This document shows, piece after piece, positions 25,198-34,381 of a DNA stretch of 64,000 bases. The DNA is from Acidisoma sp. L85. Its GTDB lineage: Bacteria > Pseudomonadota > Alphaproteobacteria > Acetobacterales > Acetobacteraceae. Location: the NCBI RefSeq assembly GCF_009765865.1, contig NZ_LMUQ01000052.1:280864-344863 (forward strand), written 5' to 3'. The translations under genes and the position numbers were made by a program. The notes below the pieces were generated by a model. It was not told where the DNA came from. It was given only the letters and a program-made list of their open reading frames with translations, and searched no databases. Position 1 is the stretch's first letter. Each line of letters begins with the position of its first letter.

Positions 25198-26196
25198 TCA
25201 GTCTTTCAGGTGCCGTATGTTTTGTGGAAGGATCGAAATACTCACCTCCGTCCCAACCGCGATCTGAACGGCGTCCGGCCGATTAAGTGCATCGCATTTC
25301 AGCTGCACCCCGGCGACCTGTAGCTCCGTCCTCACGATCGATCCCAGCAGCCGCACGGCAAGGATACGCGCGCGCGCCGTCACGCCCTCGTCCATGCCGA
25401 TCCGGACTGCCTCCGGATGGATCGCCCAGGCGGCGCTGCTCTCCTGGCCGAAGACACGGCTGATCTCAGGTGGTTCGAGCACGTTGAAATCGCCAATGAA
25501 GCGAGCGACGGCACGGTTCGCGGGCCGGTTATAGACCTCCAGCGGCGTGCCGACCTGAAGGAAACGACCCTCCTGCATAACCGCGATCTGGTCGCCGATG
25601 ACCAGCGCCTCCTCCTGGTCATGGGTCACGAACAGCCCGGTGAAACCGAGTTCCCGCTGCAGGCGCATCAACTCCTCCCGCAGTCTCTTGCGGATCTGCG
25701 CGTCGAGCGCCGACATCGGCTCGTCGAAAAGCAGCAGCTTGGGTTCCATGATCAACGCACGAGCGAGAGCGACGCGTTGACGTTGACCGCCTGACAGCAC
25801 ACGAGGCCGCACCGTCGCCCGCTCCATGAGACCCACGAGATCGAGCATGGCGCGAACGCGGTTGCGAATCTCCTCGCGCGGGAGTTTCAACTGCTGCAGC
25901 CCAAAGGCGAGATTCTGCGCCACCGTAAGGTTCGGAAATAGTGCATAGTGTTGGAAGACCATGCCGATGCCGCGCCGTTGCGGCGGCGCGCGGGTCATGT
26001 CCTGACCATCGATCAGCACCCGCCCGCTGTCGGGGTCGGTCAGGCCCGCGACGACCCGCAGCAATGTCGTCTTGCCACAGCCGGAAGGGCCAACAAGCAC
26101 GCACATCACGCCGCGCGGAATGGCTAGGTCGATATCCGCAAAAATATTGGCGTCGCCAAATCGCTTGCTGAGCTTTTGGAGAGTGACAAAGCTCAT
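25198..26196 (-). CDS. ABC transporter ATPase (iron/spermidine/phosphonate type)
   Basis: 332-residue ATPase of the PotA/FbpC/PhnT group. Walker A is GPSGCGKTT near 37-45, signature LSGGQRQRVALARAL near 134, and Walker B LLLFDEPMSALD near 155. The C-terminal part (about 240-332) is a TOBE-like regulatory domain. The ATG at 26196 overlaps the permease stop (ATGA). A longer frame reaching upstream only traverses the permease gene. It is the last gene of its operon and is followed by a strong terminator. Confidence 0.9.
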   Translation of the reverse strand: MSFVTLQKLSKRFGDANIFADIDLAIPRGVMCVLVGPSGCGKTTLLRVVAGLTDPDSGRVLIDGQDMTRAPPQRRGIGMVFQHYALFPNLTVAQNLAFGLQQLKLPREEIRNRVRAMLDLVGLMERATVRPRVLSGGQRQRVALARALIMEPKLLLFDEPMSALDAQIRKRLREELMRLQRELGFTGLFVTHDQEEALVIGDQIAVMQEGRFLQVGTPLEVYNRPANRAVARFIGDFNVLEPPEISRVFGQESSAAWAIHPEAVRIGMDEGVTARARILAVRLLGSIVRTELQVAGVQLKCDALNRPDAVQIAVGTEVSISILPQNIRHLKD

Positions 26197-26990
26197 GCCG
26201 CGCGATCCTGCCTGCCAGAGACCGTCAGCAGCACGCTGGTCGCGATAGCGACGATGAGGAAATAGGCTGTGATCAGCACGCTCAATAGATGGCCACTGCC
26301 AGAACTCAGCACGTTCATCAAGATCTGCAATGTCGGGTAGCTGCCGCCGACCAGCAGGTTGGCATAGACGAACTCGCTCACCGCGAGCGAGAAATTCATG
26401 ACGATACCGACGACAAATCCCGGCATGACGCAGGGCAACACGACACGGCGAAGCACGGCGAAGTCCGAGGCGCCTAGGATACGGCCCGCTTCGAGAAACT
26501 CGCTTACTGGCAAGGCCCGCAGGTTGTTCTTCATCGGCACGTAGAAGAAGGCGACCCCGAGCGGAACGTAGCCCAGTAGGAGAATCCAAGGTGTGCCCGT
26601 CAACACCACGCCGTAGTTGCCCGCATAGAGCCGCAACAGGCCGACCGCCAGCACGATGCCAGGCACTGCATAGGGAAGAATGACCAGCGCCGCGAGCCAT
26701 CGATCGAGCCTCGGCAAATAGCAGTGGGCGGCCAGCACTGCCGGCACGCTGACGCAGGTGGCGATGACGAGTGCCCCGAAGGAGACGACGAGCGAATGCC
26801 AGATCGCGACCGTAAAGCGCGGATCATGCAGAAGCTGCTCGACCCAGCGCCAGGTATAGCCGGTCGGCAGGATGCTGCCGGCCCAATCTGTCGCCACTGC
26901 ATTGAGGGCAACCGCGATCACTGGCAGGATCTGCACCAGAGCAACGAAGGTGACCACCACCCAGTCAAGCACCGAGCCGCGCCTAACCAT
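26193..26990 (-). CDS. ABC transporter permease (PotC/PhnV type)
   Basis: 265-residue inner-membrane permease with about six helices. The EAA-loop region (SEFLEAGRILGASDFAVLRRVVLP) lies near 165-190. It overlaps the ATPase gene by four bases at its end and the first permease by eight bases at its start. It forms the heteromeric channel with the product of 26983-27837. Confidence 0.88.
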   Translation of the reverse strand: MVRRGSVLDWVVVTFVALVQILPVIAVALNAVATDWAGSILPTGYTWRWVEQLLHDPRFTVAIWHSLVVSFGALVIATCVSVPAVLAAHCYLPRLDRWLAALVILPYAVPGIVLAVGLLRLYAGNYGVVLTGTPWILLLGYVPLGVAFFYVPMKNNLRALPVSEFLEAGRILGASDFAVLRRVVLPCVMPGFVVGIVMNFSLAVSEFVYANLLVGGSYPTLQILMNVLSSGSGHLLSVLITAYFLIVAIATSVLLTVSGRQDRAA

Positions 26991-27837
26991 CCCGGCGGCG
27001 ATGCAAGAGGATTTGCTCGAGCACGATCGGAATCGCCAAGCCGATCACGAGCAGGCTTGCCAGGGCGTCTGCAAGATGCGGGTCGGAGAAGACATCGCCC
27101 GCCAACAACTCGCCAATTCGAATAGTCACGATATTCGCATTCCCGCCCACCAGCGCATAGGCGGTGGCATAAGTGCCCATCGCATTGGCAAAGAGAAAAA
27201 CGAATGCACTGATCAAGGCGGGTGCGAGAATTGGCAGGCCAATCCGCAGCCAGAAAACGCGGTCGGAGGCGCCCATGACACGGGCGGCGTCGCGCAGATC
27301 GGGCGTAATCGCCTCGAGCGCCGGCATCAGCAGCAGAAGGCCGAGCTGGAACTGAAAATAGACATAGACGGCAACCAGTCCGCTCAGGGAATAGATGTTG
27401 AGCCCATGGATCCATCCGGCATGGACAAGCAGCAGAGTGAAAAAACCTGCTAGGCCGAACATGATGATGAAGGCGAAAGCGATGGGGAAACCGGTGAAAT
27501 TCGCGCCGATGGTTGCATAGACCAGCAGCGCTCGACTGACGCCCTTCGGCACGCGGCGCAGCACCACAGCGACGGGCAAAGCGATCACAACGCCAAGCAC
27601 GGCCGTTGCGAGGGAAAGCTCGACGCTCAGCAGAAAGGCATTGCGTTGAAAGGGGCTCGCGAGAATCGCCGCGTAATTCCCCAGCGACCAACCGCTATCC
27701 GTATGAAGCCCATCGAGACCCACCACGATCAGCGGCAGGATCTCGAACAGCAGCAACATCAGCAGCAGCGGCGCGGCGGCCAAGATCGCGAGCCGGCTGC
27801 CTCGGCCTCCTTCGCTCGCCGCCAAACGCCTCGCCAT
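26983..27837 (-). CDS. ABC transporter permease (PotB/PhnU type)
   Basis: 284-residue permease with about six helices and the EAA-loop region DLRDAARVMGASDRVFWLRIGLP near 185-207. An in-frame GTG lies one codon upstream of the chosen ATG. It starts 18 bases after the binding-protein gene. Members of this group carry ferric iron, polyamines, thiamine or 2-aminoethylphosphonate. Confidence 0.87.
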   Translation of the reverse strand: MARRLAASEGGRGSRLAILAAAPLLLMLLLFEILPLIVVGLDGLHTDSGWSLGNYAAILASPFQRNAFLLSVELSLATAVLGVVIALPVAVVLRRVPKGVSRALLVYATIGANFTGFPIAFAFIIMFGLAGFFTLLLVHAGWIHGLNIYSLSGLVAVYVYFQFQLGLLLLMPALEAITPDLRDAARVMGASDRVFWLRIGLPILAPALISAFVFLFANAMGTYATAYALVGGNANIVTIRIGELLAGDVFSDPHLADALASLLVIGLAIPIVLEQILLHRRRDG

Positions 27838-27855
27838 CACGCGGTTCGCATAGCC

Positions 27856-28905
27856 TCACATTTTCGACGCCACGTCGTTCTGCCAATCAGTGATGAGAAC
27901 CTTCGCACTGTCCGTCCAAGCATTCACATCCATCAGCCGCGCCTTGGCATATTGCGAGGAGGACAGCATCCGTGCCGAGGCGTCGGGCGGCAGGGTAATT
28001 TGGTCGATACGGATAGGTCGCGCATAGCCGCGCGCAAAATCGATTTGTCCGGCGTCGGAGAAGGCGTATTCGCGCACCAGCTTGGCAATGTTCGGTCGCT
28101 TGGAAAAGGCACTGATCATCGTCGTATAGCCGCCGGTCGCCGAACCATCCGCCGGAATGACAACATCCCATTTGTCCTTGCCCGCGATGTCCCTATAGGC
28201 GAGCGCATTGAAGTCCCAAACGACACCCACCTCAACCTCTCCCTTTTCCATATTGGACGGGAAGACATTGATCGGCAGGAGACGTTTCTGTTTGGCGAGT
28301 TCAGCATAGAAGTCGATCGCGGGCTTCAGATTGGCCTCGCTACCACCGAGAGCGAAGGCAGTTGCCAAAACCCCTACATTCGACTGCGTCGCCTTGCCGA
28401 CCTCTCCTATCGATACCTTGTAGTCGCCATGCAGCAGGTCGGCGAAAGTCTTGGGCGGGTTCTTGACGCTCTTTGAGATCAGCAGGGCAATCGTGCCTGT
28501 GTAGCTCAGCGCCCATTGCCCGTCCTTGTCGCGCGCCCAGGCGGGGATTTTGTCCCAGTTGGTGGTCCGATAGGGCAGGCTCAGCCCCTTCTTCACAACA
28601 AAAGGCGCGAACTCGATACCGATCTCCGTGATATCAGCAGAGGGGTTGTTGCGCTCAGCGATGATCTTCTCGATCGCTTCACCGCTTGACATGTCGGTGT
28701 CGGTGTGGGTGACGCCGTATTGCTCTGTCACAGCCTTCCAGATCTCACCCCAATTGGCCCAATCATCGGGCATGCCGAGGCTCACCACTTTTCCTTCATT
28801 CCGGGCTGCACTCGCCAAATCCGATAGTGATTGTGCCCGCGCCGCGAAGGGCGTTCCCGCAATCGCCAGACCCAGACCAATCATGACGCCACGACGTGTA
28901 GGCAT
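27856..28905 (-). CDS. ABC transporter substrate-binding protein family 1 (iron/polyamine/phosphonate type)
   Basis: 349-residue periplasmic binding protein. The N-terminus (TRRGVMIGLGLAIAGTPFAARAQ) has a twin-arginine pair and a hydrophobic core, so Tat or Sec export is possible. The mature chain starts with the family pattern NEGKVVSLGMPDDWANWGEIW. The start at 28905 has GCGAGG upstream; an upstream extension in frame lacks support. It heads a complete importer operon (binding protein, two permeases, ATPase). No Fur box or thiamine-type riboswitch is evident upstream, so the ligand remains open. Confidence 0.87.
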   Translation of the reverse strand: MPTRRGVMIGLGLAIAGTPFAARAQSLSDLASAARNEGKVVSLGMPDDWANWGEIWKAVTEQYGVTHTDTDMSSGEAIEKIIAERNNPSADITEIGIEFAPFVVKKGLSLPYRTTNWDKIPAWARDKDGQWALSYTGTIALLISKSVKNPPKTFADLLHGDYKVSIGEVGKATQSNVGVLATAFALGGSEANLKPAIDFYAELAKQKRLLPINVFPSNMEKGEVEVGVVWDFNALAYRDIAGKDKWDVVIPADGSATGGYTTMISAFSKRPNIAKLVREYAFSDAGQIDFARGYARPIRIDQITLPPDASARMLSSSQYAKARLMDVNAWTDSAKVLITDWQNDVASKM

Positions 28906-29124
28906 AGTGAAACCTCGCCTTTCGATTACAAACGCGCTTGCGGGCGGCCGAACGAACGGTTCAATCGCTCTATCGTGCATCATCTGTCATTTGAGGGTCA
29001 ACTAAAAGAGAATGTTCTGTTTCAACGGGCGGGCCGGCTCGCATCCACCCGGCCAGCTTCGATCTACAATGGCTGCGGCAGGACCATCGCTCAAAGTCAG
29101 CGATTCCGCATCACCGCGGCAAGA

Positions 29125-29679
29125 TTATGATCGCTCGGCGATGAATCTTCGCGGTCGCGCCACACGCATAATCAGCGCATAGACGAAGAAAATACCAGCG
29201 GCGAACGAAGCTACGGTCCGGACGTGGTTCCACACAACCCACTCGGCAAGATAGCGCTCCCAATAGGCGGTCGCATCGGCAGTGCCAGCTTGGACTCTTG
29301 CGAGGCCGTCGTTGAGCGGCACGTTGAACGCCAAAGTCACCCCAATGCAGCCGATGATATAAATCGCGCTCGCAACGGCGATGAGTGTCGCTCCCGGCTT
29401 GCCTCGGCGGAGATAGGAACTCGCGCCGAGCAGAACACACACCAAGCCCGTGCCGAGAAACGCGAGCATGAAGCTCGTGGTTATCACAGTTACGTTGATG
29501 GACTGCATCGCAGCGATCCCCTGATCGGGAGGGATCCGCCCCAAACCGGCCATCACGAAAGAGGAGAACGCGAACAGGACCCCAGACACCAACAGGCTGC
29601 CGATAGCAGCCACAAAGGTCAGCAGCAGTGCCCAGCGCTCGACGACAGTTTCCATCCAAGGCCGCGCTGGGATTGCCAT
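29125..29679 (-). CDS. DUF1772 (anthrone oxygenase-like) membrane protein
   Basis: 184-residue membrane protein with four predicted helices (about 15-40, 65-85, 95-115 and 150-175). It shows the DUF1772 features: LFAFSSFVMAGLGRIPPDQGIAAMQSINV near 30-58, the NVPLNDGLA turn, and a WxxWNHVRT segment near 145-153. The ATG at 29679 has GGAG six bases upstream. An ATG four codons earlier overlaps that GGAG and is less likely. Some members are annotated as anthrone oxygenases, but the bacterial role is unproven. It is a single gene with a nested hairpin in its leader (29695-29731). Confidence 0.75.
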   Translation of the reverse strand: MAIPARPWMETVVERWALLLTFVAAIGSLLVSGVLFAFSSFVMAGLGRIPPDQGIAAMQSINVTVITTSFMLAFLGTGLVCVLLGASSYLRRGKPGATLIAVASAIYIIGCIGVTLAFNVPLNDGLARVQAGTADATAYWERYLAEWVVWNHVRTVASFAAGIFFVYALIMRVARPRRFIAERS

Positions 29680-29694
29680 TTCTTGCTCCATTCC

Positions 29695-29731
29695 GAACTA
29701 GGCAGCGCCTTTCTGCGGAACCTACTAGTTC
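29695..29731 (-). promoter_or_regulatory. Nested leader hairpin upstream of the DUF1772 gene
   Basis: Outer arms GAACTAG/CTAGTTC (29695-29701 and 29725-29731) enclose inner arms GCAG/CTGC (29702-29705 and 29713-29716), giving an 11-pair stem with an 8-base one-sided bulge. It ends a few bases before the start codons, where it could affect translation. It could also be an operator palindrome. Confidence 0.35.
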
Positions 29732-29912
29732 TTTATGCACGGCGGTCGCTTTGCGGTCTACTGAGATGGCATCGGCCCTGATCCCAGCGCAGCAAAGCGG
29801 GGTTGGCTATGGTGTCGCGGCATCGCCCTGGTCGCGCTGGGTCAGGTGACAAGAGGAAGAAATCACGCGATGGTGAGCCCGCGACTGGGGCGGGTCTGGC
29901 GAGGGGTGCGGC

Positions 29913-30950
29913 GTGAGTCAGCAGAGTGGCGCTACGCTAGAGGATGTTGCGGCGGTGGCCCAGGTCTCCCGCGCCACCGCTGCCAGGGCGCTCAACGGCT
30001 ATGGCTATGTCGGGCATGGGACGGCGCTGCGGGTTCGGGAGGCGGCAGAGCAGTTAGGCTATCAGACGAACCGCGTCGCGCAGGCACTGCGCAGCGGACG
30101 ATTGCGGATTATCGGATTTGTGCCAGGCGATATACAAAACCCCTTTTTCGCGCGGATTGCGCATGATGTCGATGTCGCGCTCCGGCGGCGAAATTACAAT
30201 GTTCTCATCGCGAGCAGTGAGGAGAATACGGATCAAGAACGCCAGGTGCTGGCAGGGCTGCGGGCGCTCAATACCCAGGGCCTGATCCTGGCACCGGCCT
30301 CGACCGAGGATAATCACCATATCCTCGAGCTGGTCCGCGAGGGCGTGCCGATCGTGCTGATCGATCGTCTCGTGAAGGACGTGGCCTGCGACAGCGTGAC
30401 GGTGGATAATGAAGCGGGAGCTTGGGCAGCCGTCGAGCATCTGGTGGCGAAAGGGCACCGCCGGATTGGGCTTTTGCGGGATGAAGCGCCAATTTTCACA
30501 ACGCAGGAGCGCCTGGCCGGCTATCGCAAAGCCCTAACAGATTTCGGTATTGCCTTCGATGAGCGCTCGGTTGTTTCGACAAAACCCACGGTTGGGGACG
30601 CGATTGCGGCGACCGGAAGGCTTTTCAAGCGGCGCACGAGTCCTACCGCATTGCTGACCCTGGATAGCGTGATGACCCAGGGCGCGCTCCTTGCTCTGAG
30701 ATCAGCGGGGCTGAGCATTCCCGGAGATGTCTCACTCATTGGTTTTGACGATTTCGCGCTGGCGACATTCACGGACCCTCCAATTACTGTCGTTGCGCAA
30801 CCGACAGCGGAAATTGGTCGCCTCGCGGCGCAGCTTCTTCTGGAACGTCTTGAACAACGAGATCTGCCGCCGCGCATTGTGCGCTTTCAGACCGAGCTCA
30901 TTATCCGGGGCTCCGTCCGATGCCTGCCTGGCCAGATGAACCGCGATTGA
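29913..30950 (+). CDS. LacI-family transcriptional regulator
   Basis: 345-residue LacI/GalR regulator. The N-terminal helix-turn-helix (TLEDVAAVAQVSRATAARALNG, about 8-29) is followed by the hinge helix (TNRVAQALRSG, near 52-62) and a periplasmic-binding-like sensor domain (about 65-335). The GTG start has GAGGGG upstream. It sits directly before a sugar-type ABC operon and an FAD oxidoreductase in the same orientation, which are its likely targets. A 15-base palindrome at 31025-31039 is a candidate operator. Confidence 0.88.
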   Translation: MSQQSGATLEDVAAVAQVSRATAARALNGYGYVGHGTALRVREAAEQLGYQTNRVAQALRSGRLRIIGFVPGDIQNPFFARIAHDVDVALRRRNYNVLIASSEENTDQERQVLAGLRALNTQGLILAPASTEDNHHILELVREGVPIVLIDRLVKDVACDSVTVDNEAGAWAAVEHLVAKGHRRIGLLRDEAPIFTTQERLAGYRKALTDFGIAFDERSVVSTKPTVGDAIAATGRLFKRRTSPTALLTLDSVMTQGALLALRSAGLSIPGDVSLIGFDDFALATFTDPPITVVAQPTAEIGRLAAQLLLERLEQRDLPPRIVRFQTELIIRGSVRCLPGQMNRD

Positions 30951-31024
30951 CACAGTCTGCCGAGAAAATGTCCATGAAATCGCGGTCTTTGCTTTAATTT
31001 TCGGCGAAGTGCGATGTCACCCGT

Positions 31025-31039
31025 CGAATCTCAGATTCG
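31025..31039. promoter_or_regulatory. Palindrome upstream of the sugar-type ABC operon (candidate operator)
   Basis: CGAATC-TCA-GATTCG is a perfect 6-3-6 palindrome, 159 bases upstream of the binding-protein gene and 75 bases after the LacI gene. LacI-family sites often have an even central CG, so this odd-spaced site may belong to another regulator. Confidence 0.35.
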
Positions 31040-31197
31040 CATTCTATAAAGGAATTGCCTACCCGGCGATTCATGATATGGATCCGGATGTGAGATCGAT
31101 CCCAGGTCATCTCGCGCGATGGTTGCAGCGGGCGGGAGAATCCGCCGGCTGGGCTTTGTTGGCTCGGTAGCTTCACTTGGACGGTTGGAGTATTGTA

Positions 31198-32532
31198 ATG
31201 AAGCGGATCGCGAGGCTTGCTGTTCTGATGGGCATGGCTGTGTCCGGCATGGCGATATCGGCGTCCGCCACCAGGGCGAGTTCCAGTCGCAAACCGGTGG
31301 TCGCCGAGCCCGGCGCGACAGTCGACTATAGCGGCACGCTCAGCCTCCTCACAAAATTTGGCGTGCAACAGCTATCGCCGTATTTCGTCAATGCGGCCCA
31401 TGCATATGAAACGCTGCATCCGGGTGTGCATGTCGTGCTTGACCAGCAGACCGATGACAGCGTCAAGGACAAGACCAAGACGCTCGTTGCCTCCAATTCC
31501 CTTCCGGATATTTATTTCTCATGGACCGGCAATTGGGGCGAGAATTTCGTGCGCGGCAATCGTGCCGTTGATCTCAGTAAGGTGATCGCTTCAGATACGG
31601 AATGGGGAAAAACCTTTACTCCGGCAGCAGTTGCGAGCTTTGTCTGGCATGGCAAGAACTACGGCATGCCGCTCTATCTCGATGCAAAATTCATGGGCTA
31701 CAACAAACAAGTCTTTTCGAAGCTCGGAATCGGCGTGCCGAAAAGCTTCGACGAGCTTCTGTCGGCCTGTGACACTATCCACAAATCCGGCATGACGCCG
31801 ATCTCGATCGGCAACAAGGAAGCCTGGCCCGCCATTCATTATATCGGCCAGTTGCTGGCCTATGACGTGCCGGAGGCGACGCTGGAAAAGGACTTCAACC
31901 CGAAAACCGCAACCTATACGGATCCGGGTTACCTGGCGGCGCTCAATCAGTTCACCTCGCTTGTGACGCGCTGCACTGATGGCGGCAACATGAACGGTGT
32001 TTCGTTCGCGACTGCGATCGAAGACTTCAGTAACCTGAAATCCGCCATGTACTATCAAGAGATCATCGAGTTTGACGGCAGCGCCAGCGCGCAGACACCG
32101 CTCAAGCAGAATGACTTCGGCTTCTTCGTGCTGCCTCCGGCCGCCAGCGCCAAAGGCGATACCAAGGCGATCGAGGGCGCGCCCGAGGGGTATATGATCA
32201 ATACGCGGTCGAAGCATGTGAGCCTCGCGCTGGACTTTCTGAAGTTCATAACCTCGATGAGCAACGCAGAGGCTCTGTCGGCACCGCCCTACGGACAACC
32301 CAGTGCGGTGATCGGCGCGGTGACCGACAAGAACTCAAGCAGCTCGGTCGTTGCGGGCATGGTGGATCTGAATGCGACACCGTTCCTGATGCCTTGGCTG
32401 GATACGGCGAATACGCCGGGCGTAGCTTCGGCTTGGCTTAATGGCATACAGGCCTTGGCGGGCGGGTCGATGTCCGCCGCGCAAGTGATCGAGGGTGTGG
32501 CCACCGCAGCCAAGGCGGACGCCGACCGGTGA
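31198..32532 (+). CDS. Sugar-type ABC transporter substrate-binding protein (family 1)
   Basis: 444-residue periplasmic binding protein of the MalE/UgpB group. A signal peptide covers about residues 1-27. The mature chain carries the typical NSLPDIYFSWTGNWGENF and GMPLYLDAKFMGYNKQVF segments. The ATG has TTGGAG upstream; a TTG seven codons earlier is less likely. Its stop overlaps the GTG start of the first permease. A sugar, polyol or glycerophosphodiester-like ligand is possible given the neighbours. Confidence 0.88.
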   Translation: MKRIARLAVLMGMAVSGMAISASATRASSSRKPVVAEPGATVDYSGTLSLLTKFGVQQLSPYFVNAAHAYETLHPGVHVVLDQQTDDSVKDKTKTLVASNSLPDIYFSWTGNWGENFVRGNRAVDLSKVIASDTEWGKTFTPAAVASFVWHGKNYGMPLYLDAKFMGYNKQVFSKLGIGVPKSFDELLSACDTIHKSGMTPISIGNKEAWPAIHYIGQLLAYDVPEATLEKDFNPKTATYTDPGYLAALNQFTSLVTRCTDGGNMNGVSFATAIEDFSNLKSAMYYQEIIEFDGSASAQTPLKQNDFGFFVLPPAASAKGDTKAIEGAPEGYMINTRSKHVSLALDFLKFITSMSNAEALSAPPYGQPSAVIGAVTDKNSSSSVVAGMVDLNATPFLMPWLDTANTPGVASAWLNGIQALAGGSMSAAQVIEGVATAAKADADR

Positions 32533-33500
32533 AAGCCGCTGGCTCGCGGGCCATCGGCAAGGGTGCTGGCGTCGGGAGAACCGATGCCAGCACGGGCCGG
32601 TTGAGGGGTCGAGCCCGCGAAGCTTTCCGGCAGTGCTTCTCCTTCCGCTGGGTCGCCGCCGCCGTGATTGTGCTGGTCTGGTTCGTCTATTTCCCGGTCG
32701 TCGATAATTTCATCATCAGTACGACACGCAGCGACATCTACACCGGCGATGTCTCCTATGTCGGTCTCGGCAACTATAGCCGCCTTTTACACGATAAGGT
32801 GGTTTGGTCGGCGCTTTGGAACAATTGCGCGTATGCGGTGATCTCCGTCATTTTCCAGGTTTTCGGGGCCTTCATTCTCGCGGGCATTATCGAGAGCCTG
32901 CGGAGCGACTTCTGGAGACGGTTCTGGCGGGCGCTGTATTTCGTTCCCTCGGCGATTTCGCTGACCGTGACTGGTTTGCTCTTCTACTTCATATACCAGC
33001 CGCAGATCGGCATATTGGACGCCGTGATGAGGGCAACTGGGCTCGGCGCGCTGATCCAGCCCTGGCTCGGCAGCGAGCATACCGCGATCTACGCCATCAT
33101 CGCGATGAGCCAGTGGCAAGGGTTCGGCTATTCCACCTTGCTCTTCGCTGTGGCGATCCAGAAAATTCCCGGCGAGATCTTCGACGCGGCGAGGATCGAC
33201 GGAATAGGACCCATCCGGCGGATCATCAGCATCACTTGGCCGCTGACGCGCGAGATGACGGGGCTCATGATTCTCGTCACGATTACCGGCGCGTTTCAGG
33301 TTTTCAACGAGGTCATGGTCATGACCGGCGGTGGTCCGAACAATGCGAGCCAAGTGCTCGGCACCTGGGTCTATCAGCAGGGCTTCATCCAGGATGATTT
33401 CGGCTATGGCGCGGCGATTGCGAGCGTGGTCTTCGTCGCGACGATGCTGACCGGCGCCGCCCATCTTTGGTACACCAAGCGGGGAAGGGTGAGCTGGTGA
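32529..33500 (+). CDS. Sugar-type ABC transporter permease (MalF/UgpA family)
   Basis: 323-residue permease with a basic N-terminal extension of about 40 residues and then six membrane helices. The EAA-loop region is EIFDAARIDGIGPIRRI near 217-233. The GTG start overlaps the binding-protein stop (GTGA). It overlaps the second permease by four bases in the same way. Confidence 0.88.
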   Translation: MKAAGSRAIGKGAGVGRTDASTGRLRGRAREAFRQCFSFRWVAAAVIVLVWFVYFPVVDNFIISTTRSDIYTGDVSYVGLGNYSRLLHDKVVWSALWNNCAYAVISVIFQVFGAFILAGIIESLRSDFWRRFWRALYFVPSAISLTVTGLLFYFIYQPQIGILDAVMRATGLGALIQPWLGSEHTAIYAIIAMSQWQGFGYSTLLFAVAIQKIPGEIFDAARIDGIGPIRRIISITWPLTREMTGLMILVTITGAFQVFNEVMVMTGGGPNNASQVLGTWVYQQGFIQDDFGYGAAIASVVFVATMLTGAAHLWYTKRGRVSW

Positions 33501-34357
33501 CGACGCTTGCGGTCCCGCATACAGGGCCGCGGGTGAGTGCGACCCGCATCATCGGCAGGACGCTGCTCCTTTCCTTCCTCGTCTGCCTCGGCATCGTCGT
33601 GGCCTATCCGCTATTGTGGATGGCTCTGAACGGCTTCAAGGACAACGAGCAGATCTTCGGCACGCCCTTTTCGCTGCCGAGGCATTTCTCCTGGGCGAAT
33701 TATGTAAACGCCTGGAATCATGGCGTGCGGAGCTATGTCATCACCAGCCTTCTGGTGACGATTTCTTCCGGCATCTGCACAGTTCTGATCAGCGCCTGGA
33801 CAGCTTTCGGTTTAACCCGCACCCATCTGCCCGGCAGGCCGTTCATTCTCGCGCTCGTTTTGGGCGGTCTGATGCTGAGCCCGACAGTAGCGCTCATCCC
33901 GCTCGTCCAGATGTTCCAGGGACTTGGGTTGTACAACTCCGACTGGGCGCTGATCATTCTCTATACGGCTTTCCGTGTACCGTTCACGACGTTTCTGATC
34001 CGGGCCTATATGATTGACTTGCCGGCGGAGCTTGACGAAGCGGCGACCATTGATGGCGCGACCGATAGTCAGCGGTTCTGGCGGGTCATTCTGCCCATGT
34101 GTAGGCCCATCATTATCTCCTGCATCATCCTTCATGTGCTGTTCGCCTGGAACGAATACATCTTCGCGATGGTCTTCACGAGCGGTTCGGATACGACGAC
34201 GCTGCCTGTGGGCCTCGCATTGCTCATGGCCCGCCACAGCACGAATTATGCCGAGGTCTTCGCGGCTATGACGATTTCGGCCTTGCCCATCGTCGTCGTC
34301 TTTTTCGCGACCCAGCGCTATTTCGTGCGCGGCCTGGCTGAAGGCATCGGAAAGTAG
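33497..34357 (+). CDS. Sugar-type ABC transporter permease (MalG/UgpE family)
   Basis: 286-residue permease with six helices and the EAA-loop region ELDEAATIDGATDSQRFW near 177-194. The GTG at 33497, in a GTGA overlap with the upstream stop, is preferred to a longer start inside the upstream gene. No ATPase gene follows; the next gene is an FAD oxidoreductase 24 bases downstream. The importer must therefore borrow an ATPase, for example a MalK/UgpC-like protein encoded elsewhere. Confidence 0.87.
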   Translation: MTTLAVPHTGPRVSATRIIGRTLLLSFLVCLGIVVAYPLLWMALNGFKDNEQIFGTPFSLPRHFSWANYVNAWNHGVRSYVITSLLVTISSGICTVLISAWTAFGLTRTHLPGRPFILALVLGGLMLSPTVALIPLVQMFQGLGLYNSDWALIILYTAFRVPFTTFLIRAYMIDLPAELDEAATIDGATDSQRFWRVILPMCRPIIISCIILHVLFAWNEYIFAMVFTSGSDTTTLPVGLALLMARHSTNYAEVFAAMTISALPIVVVFFATQRYFVRGLAEGIGK

Positions 34358-34381
34358 CGGGCGCGGGCGGAGGAAACAGTT

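Noticed and set aside
25198-28905. Possible Fur or thiamine regulation of the iron/polyamine/phosphonate-type importer
   Set aside because: I looked upstream of 28905 for a Fur-like palindrome and for thiamine riboswitch elements and found neither, so I did not name the ligand.
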